Shown piece by piece: positions 36,988-46,226 of a DNA stretch of 64,000 bases. Position 1 is the first letter of the stretch. Each line of letters opens with the position of its first letter. The translations under genes were made by a program, and so were the position numbers. The DNA is taken from assembly GCA_000511875.1 (NCBI GenBank), contig AZIN01000001.1:1309332-1373331 (forward strand), read 5' to 3'. This DNA comes from Gammaproteobacteria bacterium MOLA455 (lineage in GTDB: Bacteria; Pseudomonadota; Gammaproteobacteria; Pseudomonadales; Porticoccaceae). The notes beneath the pieces were generated by a model, which worked only from the letters and a program-made list of their open reading frames with translations, was not told the origin of the DNA and searched no databases.

Positions 36988-37339
36988 CGCAGTTTTTAAG
37001 CAGCTCCATGGGCACAATCTCAAGGGCCATGCTGTTGCTGCGTCGCAGGAATACTTTCGGCGCACAGCCGCTCTCATAGGCTTCCAACCAGCGCGATGCG
37101 CAGAGACACCAAGACTGTCCGGCAACCAGGCCGGGGAATTCAAACTCTGGGCGCGGTGTCGACAGATCATTACCCCTAGATTTGGAGAAGTTTAAGAACT
37201 CATCGGTGATTTGCGCACAGACGGTGTGGGAGCCGCGGTCATATTTATCGGTGCGGCAGAAACCATCGCGAAAATATCCGGTGATGGGGTTGCTGCAGCA
37301 CTCTTCGATTGCGTCTCCAAAGACATTGGTCTGGCTCAT
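36971..37339 (-). CDS. DUF2237 family protein
   Basis: The 122-residue protein matches DUF2237 across its length: NVFGDAIEECCSNPITGYFRDGFCRT, GSHTVCAQITDEFLNFSKSRGNDLSTPRPEFEFPGL and WCLCASRWLEA...CAPKVFL. Function is unknown. Its conserved cysteines could bind metal or sense redox state. Its stop codon region is the seed of the neighbouring 22-bp tandem repeat. Confidence 0.9.
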   Translation of the reverse strand: MSQTNVFGDAIEECCSNPITGYFRDGFCRTDKYDRGSHTVCAQITDEFLNFSKSRGNDLSTPRPEFEFPGLVAGQSWCLCASRWLEAYESGCAPKVFLRRSNSMALEIVPMELLKNCAADLN

Positions 37340-37434
37340 AGTGTTCGACTCTTCTGTTCTAGTGGTTTGTCTTTAGCTTACCGCGTTTGAACGATTTACC
37401 CTACAGGGATAGCATTATTTCTCTATCAGCAAAG

Positions 37435-38748
37435 CTATAGCCCCGCAGCCATCTCTCGCGCTGCTCTAAGCTTGGCTCTAAAGCTTTCGTTGCGCGCAGC
37501 TCCAGCTACTGGCTGACTGGAGAACCAGACCATCACTGTGTCGGCCCTACGGTTGATATAGATAACCTGGCCATGAATACCGACGGCGGCGAACTCGCCA
37601 ATACTCGCATCAAGAATCCACCACATATTGTGGTAAGCAGACCAGGCCTCTTCTTTATAGTTGCTATTGGCGGTCATATTGGCCTTTAACTGATCGCTGA
37701 CGTCTAAGGTGGTATCAACCCAATTAGCGGGGATAATCTGCTGACCATTAAATTTTCCCGAGTCGCGAATCATCATGCCAAAGCGTGCCGCGTCTCTTAA
37801 TGTGCTGTTCATGCCGCCGGTCACTGCAGGCATATAGGCTCTGTCCACGGCAATGATAGCGTCGTGTTCGGCACCAAGTTTGGCCCAGATGTTCTGCTGA
37901 ATAAAATCGTGGAATGGCTGTCCGCTGAGGCGCGCAATCAACCAGCCAAGCACATCGGCATTGCTCGAGTTGTAGTCAAAGTTGTCACCGGGCTCGCGCT
38001 TGGGATCGGACTTAATAAAGCGGCTGAGAAAATCATGTACACCATAGATCTCACTATTATTGGGCTGCACATCTCGGGCACCAGGGAGCCAGCCCATGTT
38101 TAATGCAGGCGCATAATAAAGGGCAAAATCTGAGGTCATGTCGGTGTAGCTTTCCTTAAAATCCAAGGCGGTGGCATGGTCCAACAGCTGCTGGATGGTG
38201 ACGCGCTCAAAGCCGCTGCCCTTGAGCTCGGGAATATAGTCTGCAGGAGATTTATCCAGCTTTACCTTGCCCTGCTCTACAAGCAGACCAAAGGCGCTGC
38301 TGGCGAGGGATTTACTCATCGAGAACCAAATATGCTGAGCATGGGGATTAAAGCTGTGGAAGTAGCGCTCATGAAGCAGCTTGCCGCCCTGAATAATTGC
38401 AACACCGTCGCCATAATTGTCTTCGAATATCTGGTCAAAGGGCTGTTGCTCACCAGCGGCGGTCGTGAAAAGCTTGGCACCGAGCTGAGATTGCGATGGC
38501 CCGGGGAGCTGAGCAATATTGCCCTGACGGGGAATCACTACAGTGTTGAGTGGCGCGCCGATATTTTGAAAGGCCCACTTGCTCATCGGGTAGTCGCGGA
38601 AATTATGCATGGTGACCTGGGAGTTGCGTGCTGGAGGCACGCCTTGCATAGGTTCTGATGCTACTAATTGTTGCTCAGCTGCAGCTAGTTGGGCGGTGAG
38701 ACAGAATAATACTAGGGCGTATATGGATAAGGCAGCCTTCGAATGCAT
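37435..38748 (-). CDS. Serine hydrolase, beta-lactamase family
   Basis: The 437-residue exported protein has a signal peptide (about residues 1-24) and the class C/esterase signature S143-M-S-K146 (IWFSMSKSLA), then FDYNSSNADVLGWLIA with the Y-N-S motif. It is a relative of 6-aminohexanoate-dimer hydrolases and other beta-lactamase-fold amidases/esterases; substrate unknown. A run of ten C on its coding strand lies 30-39 nt before the start, next to an AT-rich ATAATA sequence. Confidence 0.86.
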   Translation of the reverse strand: MHSKAALSIYALVLFCLTAQLAAAEQQLVASEPMQGVPPARNSQVTMHNFRDYPMSKWAFQNIGAPLNTVVIPRQGNIAQLPGPSQSQLGAKLFTTAAGEQQPFDQIFEDNYGDGVAIIQGGKLLHERYFHSFNPHAQHIWFSMSKSLASSAFGLLVEQGKVKLDKSPADYIPELKGSGFERVTIQQLLDHATALDFKESYTDMTSDFALYYAPALNMGWLPGARDVQPNNSEIYGVHDFLSRFIKSDPKREPGDNFDYNSSNADVLGWLIARLSGQPFHDFIQQNIWAKLGAEHDAIIAVDRAYMPAVTGGMNSTLRDAARFGMMIRDSGKFNGQQIIPANWVDTTLDVSDQLKANMTANSNYKEEAWSAYHNMWWILDASIGEFAAVGIHGQVIYINRRADTVMVWFSSQPVAGAARNESFRAKLRAAREMAAGL

Positions 38749-38777
38749 GGCGTGTTCCTCTTTATCGTTTTTATTAT

Positions 38778-38787
38778 GGGGGGGGGG
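38778..38787. repeat. G10 homopolymer upstream of the serine hydrolase gene
   Basis: Ten consecutive G on the plus strand, reading as C10 on the strand of the gene whose start is at 38748. It lies 30 nt before the ATG and directly before ATAATAA, a possible -10 element. Confidence 0.9.
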
Positions 38788-38889
38788 AGCTTTTTATTGT
38801 GCATCGGAGGATAACAGGCATGGGACCGCGCAGCTATGACGCATTCCGGAAGAGCGTGACATAGTGGGTTTTTGTGCGGCAAGCTTTGG

Positions 38890-39225
38890 TTAGTTCTGCT
38901 GGAACACTCGCACGTTGTCTATGTACCAGGTAATCCTGTCCGGGGTCCATGTGAGACCGAACACGTGGAAGGCATTGGCCAATGTTTCGCCACCGCTCAA
39001 TGGGTATGTGTCGCCATAGGACGCTGAAGAATAAGATTGCGTGGTGACGCCATCCGCTTGAAAGATACCGCCATCATTCCAGTGGGCCGTACCCACCAAA
39101 GTATTCGCCGGCACGGTTAGGACCTGCCAGTCGCCAGTATCTTCAGTATCTTCAGTATCTTCAGTATCTTCAGTACTAAGACTGTGGTTGCCAGAAGAAC
39201 AGGGATAAAGGTATTTACAAAGAGC
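38890..39225 (-). pseudogene. Remnant of a GH16 family glucanase (laminarinase-like)
   Basis: The open stretch encodes GTAHWNDGG, then FHVFGLTWTPDRITWYIDNVRVF, a segment diagnostic of glycoside hydrolase family 16 (beta-1,3-glucanases and related). It begins directly after the stop of the upstream amidohydrolase in the same frame, has no proper start, lacks the catalytic ExDxxE region that should precede this part, and stops at 38890 well short of a full domain. A repeated Glu-Asp-Thr stretch (4-5 copies) sits where the upstream domain should be. I read it as a decayed fragment. Confidence 0.7.
39135..39175. repeat. 9-bp tandem repeat, about 4.5 copies
   Basis: CAGTATCTT is repeated at 39135, 39144, 39153 and 39162, with a partial fifth copy. 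On the minus strand it reads as (Glu-Asp-Thr)n within the GH16 remnant, so it may derive from an acidic linker. Confidence 0.92.
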
Positions 39226-41160
39226 CTATTTTTCGGCATTCACTGAGCGTAATAATCGACCCATGGCGGTTTTGCCCAGATCATCGGCAAAGGCATTATG
39301 TTCCCAGGCAGTGTGACCACCAATCATCACCAAACTGACTACATCATCAGAGCGATTAACCAACTGCTCGTGACTGAATTCTTCTCGGTAAACACGCTGC
39401 ACCTGACTCTCGCCATCGTATTCGGCGAGTTTTTTCGGGTCGATTAAAATCAGGTCAGCCACATCACCCAGATCAATAGTGCCACCTTCGACACCAAAAA
39501 TATCGGCCGGATCTTTAGTCAGGCGTTTGACCATATAGCTGACATCGGCATCGCCGCCCTGAGCTGCCAATTTCAGACTGCGCAGATTGACATCATAAAA
39601 GGCCATATTGGTCAGGTGGGCGCCGCTATCGTTAAAGCCAGGGAGCAAATTGGGGTGCATGAGCAATTCGCGCACGGTTTTCATATCGCGGTTGGCGGTG
39701 ACGGTGCTCCAGCTGAGGTCATTATCAAAGCTTCTCAGCATCTGCAGCATAAAGTCGCCCTCATCGACAATCCAGAGAAAGTCCGCTTCAAGCAGATCCC
39801 GCTCCTGTTGACTGATGGTCTCTTTTAACGCGCCAGCTTTGAACGCCAAAATTCGCTCAAACAGCGCCTGAAACGTCATGCCCTGCCAGCTCTGCTGCGG
39901 GCAGCGCACCACATCCATATCCGCCAGTGTGCGGTTAAAGGCGTAGTCCTCGAGATTAACTTTGCGTTTTAAGCGCGCCAAACTCCAACCCTTTTTGCCC
40001 TTCATCCACATGGCTTTAAAGGCTTTGACATAGTCCGGATCATTGAGAATACCGAGACGTTCGGCACGGTCTTCTAGATCCGTTTCATTGAGACGGCGCA
40101 GCTCGGGAATCTCTTCCGCGAGCGGTGTTACCGCGCCATCGGACCAAACCTTAAAGGGCGCACCCAGTGCCTGCATATAAAAGTCACCCTGAATAAGGCG
40201 CGAGTTCAATATGCTAGCCAAGCGTTTGGCGAGGCCGGAGATGCGCCAGTTATTGGCAATATCCAATGCCGCCACTACTGTAGTTTTCAATGGCTTACCG
40301 TAGAGGCGTCCACTGGTGAGCAAAAAGGTTTTTAAGGTGCCGATCACACTGTCTTTGGGTGGTGTTGCCTGCCATACGGCACCGGCTTCGCGAACCACCT
40401 GCGCCAGCTGTTTGATCTCGCCATATTTGGCAAACTGGGTGGGAATGGTTTTATTGCAGTGGGGCTGCGCCGCTAAATAATGGAACGGCAGCGCGTCAGT
40501 AGAAAATCCCACATAGCCCTGTTTTAGAGCATCGCGGAGGGTATCTTTCATGGTGTCAATTTCCGCAGCGGTTGGATCGCGGCTGACGCTAGCGTCAAAC
40601 CCCATGGTGTCGATGCGCAGCATTGAATGGGGGAATAGTACCGCCACATTGGGGCCCAATTTCAGGGTCTCCAGATGGTCCAAATAGTCCTTTGGATTGT
40701 CCCAGGTGCAGTTATCAGCACAGCTTCGGAGAACAGACTTGGGAATATTTTCCACTCGAGCATAGCAGCTGACAATTGGATCATTGGTGCCATCACGCTG
40801 GTTGCCAAAGGCCAATCCTAAACTGCAGTTAGCGATCACTACCGAGGTAGTGCCATGGCGCGTAGACTCGGGAAGGCCCGGAGCCACTTCGAGTTCCAAA
40901 TCATAATGGGTGTGAATATCAAATAAACCCGGCATCAACCACAGGCCTTTGCCATCGATTACATTGCCAGCGTTGGTCTGATTAAGGCTTTGACCGCGAG
41001 CAACAATGCGCCCTCCGGCAATGGCGACATCTTCAATCACGGCGGCTTCGCCATTGTTAAACACTTTGGCATTAGTGATTAGCGTATCGAAGTTTAAGGC
41101 CTGCTCTGGAACGCTGTCGGTTTGAAAAGCGTCTAATTGAGAGTCTTTTGATTGATTCAT
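39226..41160 (-). CDS. Amidohydrolase family protein, N-acyl-D-amino-acid deacylase-like
   Basis: A 644-residue TIM-barrel amidohydrolase: metal-binding H83-T-H85 (PGLFDIHTHYDLELE), then RHGTTSVVIANCSLGLAFG and the late segment GFNDSGAHLTNMAFYD with the conserved Asp/His, as in D-aminoacylases. It is longer than typical D-aminoacylases (about 480-500) through an insertion in the middle. No signal peptide is evident, so cytosolic. It follows the MBL gene on the same strand; a GH16 fragment lies just downstream. Confidence 0.85.
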   Translation of the reverse strand: MNQSKDSQLDAFQTDSVPEQALNFDTLITNAKVFNNGEAAVIEDVAIAGGRIVARGQSLNQTNAGNVIDGKGLWLMPGLFDIHTHYDLELEVAPGLPESTRHGTTSVVIANCSLGLAFGNQRDGTNDPIVSCYARVENIPKSVLRSCADNCTWDNPKDYLDHLETLKLGPNVAVLFPHSMLRIDTMGFDASVSRDPTAAEIDTMKDTLRDALKQGYVGFSTDALPFHYLAAQPHCNKTIPTQFAKYGEIKQLAQVVREAGAVWQATPPKDSVIGTLKTFLLTSGRLYGKPLKTTVVAALDIANNWRISGLAKRLASILNSRLIQGDFYMQALGAPFKVWSDGAVTPLAEEIPELRRLNETDLEDRAERLGILNDPDYVKAFKAMWMKGKKGWSLARLKRKVNLEDYAFNRTLADMDVVRCPQQSWQGMTFQALFERILAFKAGALKETISQQERDLLEADFLWIVDEGDFMLQMLRSFDNDLSWSTVTANRDMKTVRELLMHPNLLPGFNDSGAHLTNMAFYDVNLRSLKLAAQGGDADVSYMVKRLTKDPADIFGVEGGTIDLGDVADLILIDPKKLAEYDGESQVQRVYREEFSHEQLVNRSDDVVSLVMIGGHTAWEHNAFADDLGKTAMGRLLRSVNAEK

Positions 41161-41234
41161 AGGATTTTCTCTTCAGTTATCTATTGCCTGCTGCCTAATA
41201 CCCTTGCCGCTTACTACAAGAGGGCACCAATTGA

Positions 41235-42575
41235 TCAAGGGGCCATCTGGCGCTTGCTTTGTTTAATACCATGATTGAGCCAGCCCGACTCATTGAGATT
41301 GCCTGACACTTTGCGCAGGGCAGTCAATATACGCAGACGCATGGCCTGCACAGCTCGGTTATCAGGTTCCGCGTCCAGGACTGCCTCAATAAGTAGCAGC
41401 GCCTTAACCGCATCTCCTGCATCTAAAGTCTCTTGCGCCAGGACCACAACTTTTGCAGCGCCCCCGGCAAGGGCCACCAAATCGGGGTAGATCGACTGAG
41501 GGGACTGGGCATACATATTCACCGGATCGCCATCGAACCAACCCATATAGCCTTCATAGATACCGCGCACCGACCAGGAGACCCAGCCGTAGGCTTCGCC
41601 CACATCGAGCTCGGCGGGTAGTTTGATCTCGCGCATCAGACTAAATACATCGCGGCCCTGATTCATGCCTTGAACGGTTTGGTCGTGGACATATTGGATA
41701 GCGTCGCGGTAACGGGTCATCTCGCGGCGAATATTATCGTTGCCGAGAATCGGCTCACCGTGGCTCGGCAGCAGAATTTCTGGTTGCAGCGCCAACACGC
41801 GATTAATCGACTCTATATAGTCCAGCGCCCAGCGCGGCTTAGTGCCACGCAAAGTGTAGATATTGGGGAACGAGCGATAAAACAGGTCGCCGACAAAGGC
41901 GGCTTTGTATTCCGGCATCCACACAGTCAGAGCATCGTAAGTTTCAGCTGGGGTGTGGAGGATTTCAAACTGCTCGCCGCCAAGGGTAAAGTCGAGACGT
42001 CGATCGAATAAGGTGTTGGGCAACATATTGACGCCAGCGCTCTGACTGGTTGTGGACGACGGCTCGTCCTCTTCAATCAAATCAAAACCAAACTGCGCGC
42101 TGTTGCGCTGCATAAACAGGCTGCCCAAACGCTTTTGATAGTTGAGGAACTCAACCATATTCTGCTGGGCAATGACCTTGGTCTGAGGCTCTCGCCACAG
42201 AGCCACACCACCGGTGTGATCGCCGTGGCCATGGGTAATAATAATAGAGTGTACCGGCTCGTCACTTACCGCGGTCAATAGCTGTTTATGCTTGGGCGCC
42301 ATGGCTGGCAGAGAAGTATCGATAATCACATTGCCTTCGTTGGTAACCACCATAAAGGTATTGCCAAAGCCGGTAGCCTTGTAGATAACCTCATTGATTT
42401 TTTGTGCAACCTGCTGATTACTGCCCTGCTGGAGATGCAGGCTGGGGTCCACGCGACCGCTTTTAAGGGCCTCAGGTTCATAACTATCGGCAACGGACGG
42501 TAAAGTGAAAGCCGTAGCCATTGACGCGAGCAATACAAGCGCAGCGACCCTGCTTTGATCGTTAACAGCCCACAT
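41235..42575 (-). CDS. MBL-fold hydrolase with alkylsulfatase dimerisation domain
   Basis: The 446-residue protein has a signal peptide (about residues 10-30), the metallo-beta-lactamase motif H115-G-H117-G-D119-H120, and then the region RDAIQYVHDQT...YGWVSWSVRGIYEGYMGWFDGDP, matching the alkylsulfatase (SdsA1/BDS1) dimerisation domain. Known relatives hydrolyse primary or secondary alkyl sulfates. Total length is shorter than SdsA1 (about 650), lacking the C-terminal SCP2-like domain, so it is a reduced form and the activity is uncertain. It sits upstream of the amidohydrolase on the same strand. Confidence 0.83.
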   Translation of the reverse strand: MWAVNDQSRVAALVLLASMATAFTLPSVADSYEPEALKSGRVDPSLHLQQGSNQQVAQKINEVIYKATGFGNTFMVVTNEGNVIIDTSLPAMAPKHKQLLTAVSDEPVHSIIITHGHGDHTGGVALWREPQTKVIAQQNMVEFLNYQKRLGSLFMQRNSAQFGFDLIEEDEPSSTTSQSAGVNMLPNTLFDRRLDFTLGGEQFEILHTPAETYDALTVWMPEYKAAFVGDLFYRSFPNIYTLRGTKPRWALDYIESINRVLALQPEILLPSHGEPILGNDNIRREMTRYRDAIQYVHDQTVQGMNQGRDVFSLMREIKLPAELDVGEAYGWVSWSVRGIYEGYMGWFDGDPVNMYAQSPQSIYPDLVALAGGAAKVVVLAQETLDAGDAVKALLLIEAVLDAEPDNRAVQAMRLRILTALRKVSGNLNESGWLNHGIKQSKRQMAP

Positions 42576-42670
42576 TCAACCTATTCCCCATTTAATATGC
42601 ATTGACGTTTTTAGAGTTTTTTGGCGGCTTTTAAGCTATTTTCCCGCACTTTAAAGTATTTTTGTGGAAC

Positions 42671-43507
42671 TTAATGACTCTGCCGCAATTCCCACTGAGT
42701 AATCAAGTCACTAGTATCCTCTTGCCAAGGATGAAAGTCCTCGCGGAAGAACGCCTTATAAGGGGCCCAAGTATCACGCAATATGCCCCGCTTACCAAAC
42801 AAAAAACGGACTCCCGAGAACCAGACTTTCGGACTCCAAAGTTTGCCGTCGCACTTTAGAATATGGCGCACGCCATGGAGAATATCCCAGGTGAGAAATA
42901 AGGTGCTGCGACGCATGGCAGCGCGCCGCATTTTCTCTGTACCACCTATGGCTCGGTAGACATCAAAGGCCACTGCCTTATATTCCATCTCTTCCACCGA
43001 GTGCCACTGCCAGAGCTCGCACATGGCGGGGTCAGCATCGGCAAAAATACCGCGATCACCGAGCGCTTTTTCGGCTAATACAGCGGTTAAATGTTCCACC
43101 GCCACGGTTCCAGCCAGCTGCTCCCGGGCCGCTACATTCTTTTTTACCCAAGCCATGCGGCGACGCAATGGGCCTTCGAGTTTTTCCAGATCATAGCCGC
43201 GCAGCTCACAGAGCATTTCGTTGTAGCGCCTGTGCTCCCGCAGATGCACCGCCTCTTGACTGAAAAACTGGCGCACCTCTTCTTGCAGCTTGGGATCGCT
43301 AATGCGATCGCGGTAGTGGCGCACCGAGTTAATAAAGAACTGTTCACCAAGAGGGAAAGTGATCGACATGGCATTAAACCAAGCCGTGGCAAAGACCTCC
43401 TTGCGCATCCAGTCACCTTTGAGCGCCTCGGCCAAATTATGCTGCCGATTACGCGGCTGAATGGCCACATCTACTGGTGTAAACGACTGTGTTTGATCTT
43501 CACTCAT
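42671..43507 (-). CDS. PF10118-type metal-dependent hydrolase family protein
   Basis: About 278 residues from the ATG at 43507; the frame extends to 43564, but the extra part overlaps the thiolase gene and looks unlike the family. The sequence contains many His/Glu in alpha-helical context: QFFSQEAVHLREHRRYNEML, TVAVEHLTAVLAE and WQWHSVEEMEYKAVAFDVY, a ferritin-like di-metal pattern typical of PF10118. Function is unknown; members are often found in lipid or hydrocarbon catabolism clusters. It lies 10 bp after the thiolase stop, so the two are co-transcribed. Confidence 0.83.
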   Translation of the reverse strand: MSEDQTQSFTPVDVAIQPRNRQHNLAEALKGDWMRKEVFATAWFNAMSITFPLGEQFFINSVRHYRDRISDPKLQEEVRQFFSQEAVHLREHRRYNEMLCELRGYDLEKLEGPLRRRMAWVKKNVAAREQLAGTVAVEHLTAVLAEKALGDRGIFADADPAMCELWQWHSVEEMEYKAVAFDVYRAIGGTEKMRRAAMRRSTLFLTWDILHGVRHILKCDGKLWSPKVWFSGVRFLFGKRGILRDTWAPYKAFFREDFHPWQEDTSDLITQWELRQSH

Positions 43508-43517
43508 GGCAAAACGC

Positions 43518-44753
43518 CTACATACGTTCGACAATAATCGCCGGCGCCATACCACCGCCGGCACACATAGTGATCAGGCCGCGTTTCAGTTGGCGTCGCT
43601 CTAACTCATCTACCATAGTGCCAATCAACATGGCGCCAGTTGCGCCGATGGGGTGACCCAGAGCCATAGCACCACCGTTGACATTGACCCTGTCCCGATC
43701 GAGCTCCAGATCACGGATAAACTTCTCCGCCACCACGGCAAAGGCTTCATTGATTTCCCAGAGATCTATATCGGCTTTTTCAAGCCCGGCTTTGGCTAGG
43801 ACACGCTTAGCCGCAGGAACTGGTGCATTGAGCATCAGTGAGGGGCAGTCGCCCATATTGCAGAATGCCAAAACCTTGGCCCGGGGCTTCCAACCTTGCT
43901 TGGTGGCGTAATCAGGTGATGCCAGCAGTACCGCAGCGGCGCCGTCTACTACACCTGAGGAGTTGCCGGCATGATGCACATGTTTGATCTTCACGTCGGG
44001 GTATTTCACTGCCATCAATTTAGCGTACGTCATACCCTCTTCATCCAACGGCATCTGCGCCAGTTTCTCAAAGGAGGGACTCAACTGACTGAGGCTTTCA
44101 CGGGTCGTGCTGGGACGCGGGAACTCGTCCTTATCCAATGCCAAAGTGCCATCGTCGTGATACACCGGCACCAGACTCTTATCGAAATGACCATTGGCGA
44201 TGGCGTGAGCGGCACGCTCCTGACTCACGGCAGCTAGGCTATCGAGATCTTCTCGAGAGATACCTTCAATCGTCGCGATGGTATCGGCACAGATACCCTG
44301 GTGGGACTGACCATACATCTCGCGCAAATGCTCGTTACCAGAATCCACAAAAGGCGAGACATCGCCGCTGAGCAGACCATAGCCAGACATCATTTCACAG
44401 CCACCGGCGACGACCAGATCTTCCATACCCGACATGATCGATGCCGCAGCCATATTCACTGTAGTAATACCGGAACCGCAAAAACGATCCAGGGTGACGC
44501 CACTAGAGGTCACGTCATAACCGGCATCCAGTGCCGACATGCGCCCCATGTCATTGCCATTTTGGCCACGTTGAACATTACAGCCCCAAATCACGTCAGC
44601 GACATCAGCCGTGTTGACATTATTGCGCTCAGCCAGTGCTTTGAGCACAGTGGAGCCCAGTCGCTGGGGATGAATAGTAGTAAGGGCACCACGGCCCGGC
44701 TTGCCAATGCCGCGGGGAGTGCGACAGGCGTCAATGATCCATGCTTCAGTCAT
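43518..44753 (-). CDS. Acetyl-CoA acetyltransferase (thiolase)
   Basis: A 411-residue thiolase with the nucleophile C92 in LDRFCGSGITTVN, the NEAFAVVAEKF region, the active-site histidine in NGGAMALGHPIGATGA and the second catalytic cysteine in TMCAGGGMAPA. Length slightly above 390 is normal for degradative thiolases. It is the first gene of a minus-strand unit with the PF10118 gene and is divergent from the haloalkane dehalogenase. It likely cleaves 3-ketoacyl-CoA or condenses acetyl-CoA. Confidence 0.92.
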   Translation of the reverse strand: MTEAWIIDACRTPRGIGKPGRGALTTIHPQRLGSTVLKALAERNNVNTADVADVIWGCNVQRGQNGNDMGRMSALDAGYDVTSSGVTLDRFCGSGITTVNMAAASIMSGMEDLVVAGGCEMMSGYGLLSGDVSPFVDSGNEHLREMYGQSHQGICADTIATIEGISREDLDSLAAVSQERAAHAIANGHFDKSLVPVYHDDGTLALDKDEFPRPSTTRESLSQLSPSFEKLAQMPLDEEGMTYAKLMAVKYPDVKIKHVHHAGNSSGVVDGAAAVLLASPDYATKQGWKPRAKVLAFCNMGDCPSLMLNAPVPAAKRVLAKAGLEKADIDLWEINEAFAVVAEKFIRDLELDRDRVNVNGGAMALGHPIGATGAMLIGTMVDELERRQLKRGLITMCAGGGMAPAIIVERM

Positions 44754-45104
44754 CTGATTTACCTTTTGTAAAATGCGCTACATAAGCTGCTATTGAGAGT
44801 ACCAAAGTCAGTTTATTGCTTTGGATTTATTATGATTTATCGTTACTTCTTACCTTAGACTATTCCCCATACCAAAAGCATGCAAGCTTAGTTGTGACCC
44901 ATTGGACAGACCCTAGGGAACGTCGCTAAAAACAAGCAGAGACGGAACCTGATTAGGCCGACTAGAAATGTATTGTCAGTAAAAATGTCACTACAATTTT
45001 GCTGGGTTATACTCTTGGAAAATAGACTTTAATAAAACAGGCTTTCAAAATTAGCCTGTAAAAAACAGCCTGTAAAAAAAGCCTTATAAATACGCGGAGA
45101 AAGC
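44754..45104. other. 351 bp divergent promoter region with short repeats
   Basis: The gap separates the divergent thiolase and haloalkane dehalogenase genes. ACAGGCT (45037-45043) and AGCCTGT (45053-45059) form an inverted repeat, and AGCCTGTAAAAAA occurs twice in tandem (45053-45065, 45067-45079) just before the dehalogenase start. These could be operator sites; no protein-coding frame was accepted. Confidence 0.5.
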
Positions 45105-46226
45105 ATGGATATTCTACGAACCCCCGACCATTGTTTTAACGATATTCCCGAGTATCCCTTTGAACCTCACTACACCACCGTCAAAACTCACGACGGCAGC
45201 GATCTTAGAATCCACCACATAGATGAAGGCCCGCAAGATGGCCCGGTGATTTTATGCATGCATGGGCAACCGGTGTGGAGCTATCTCTATGCAAGGATGA
45301 TTCCCTATTTAGTCAAAGCCGGCATTCGCGTAATTGCTCCTGATCTGCCCGGCTATGGAAAATCCGATAAACCTGCAGCGCGGGAAGATTACACATACCA
45401 GCGTCAGGTGGATTGGATGAATCAATGGCTGGTGCAAAATGACTTTACCAACCTGACTTTTTTTGGTCAGGACTGGGGCGGACTAATTGGTCTGCGTATG
45501 GTGGCAGATAACGGTGGGCGCTTTGCACGTGTGGCGATTGGTAATACAGGCTTGCCGTATAGTCCAGAGGTGCCTCAAGAGGTTGTTGAGGAAATCACCG
45601 CATTTCGACATTCTAAGAAAAAATTAAATCTGTTTTCGATGATGGCACAGATGAAAAAAATGAATGCTGCCGACGGCGAAAAATACTCAAACCTGAGACA
45701 GTTCGCCCACTGGCAAAAGTACACCTGGCAGAACAGCGATGTTCCAGCTGGCATTATTTGTTCCTCACAGATGGAAAAACGCGCTCCACTGTCTATTGCG
45801 CTTGAATTATTGATGCGCACTTTAGGGCTGGCAAAAATTTCGCCATTCTCCACTCAGCTTTCAACTATCTATGAAGCACCCTTCCCCAACCCAGAGTATA
45901 AAATGGCGGTGCGCGCCATGCCCACTCAGGTGCCAATAATGCCCGACCCATCACTGGATGCGCAGAAAAAGGCCTGGGATTTTTTTGAAACATTTGAAAA
46001 ACCTTTTTTATGTGTCGGCGCCGGCAATGACCCAATAACTAACGGCTTTGAAAAACCCTGGCTGGCAAAAGTCCCAGGCACCAAGGGGCAGGCCCATGCC
46101 ACTATCGGTGGAGGTCATTTCTTTCAGTGGGCAAAAGCAGAAAAGTTATCTGAGATTTTGGCTGATTTTATTTTCAAAAACAGTGCAGGAGAAAGACACA
46201 TAAAATCACCGGAGGCATCAAGGTGA
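45105..46226 (+). CDS. Haloalkane dehalogenase-like alpha/beta hydrolase
   Basis: The 373-residue protein has HGQPVWSYLYARMIPYL (oxyanion region), the nucleophile D123 in FFGQDWGGLIGLRM with the adjacent halide-stabilising Trp124, and a late catalytic His in IGGGHFFQW. This is the haloalkane dehalogenase pattern (compare DhlA D124/W125). It is about 60 residues longer than usual (around 300-310) because of an enlarged cap region between about 160 and 270. It should replace halogen with hydroxyl on haloalkanes, but the substrate is unknown. It overlaps the next hydrolase gene by four bases (GTGA). Confidence 0.88.
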   Translation: MDILRTPDHCFNDIPEYPFEPHYTTVKTHDGSDLRIHHIDEGPQDGPVILCMHGQPVWSYLYARMIPYLVKAGIRVIAPDLPGYGKSDKPAAREDYTYQRQVDWMNQWLVQNDFTNLTFFGQDWGGLIGLRMVADNGGRFARVAIGNTGLPYSPEVPQEVVEEITAFRHSKKKLNLFSMMAQMKKMNAADGEKYSNLRQFAHWQKYTWQNSDVPAGIICSSQMEKRAPLSIALELLMRTLGLAKISPFSTQLSTIYEAPFPNPEYKMAVRAMPTQVPIMPDPSLDAQKKAWDFFETFEKPFLCVGAGNDPITNGFEKPWLAKVPGTKGQAHATIGGGHFFQWAKAEKLSEILADFIFKNSAGERHIKSPEASR

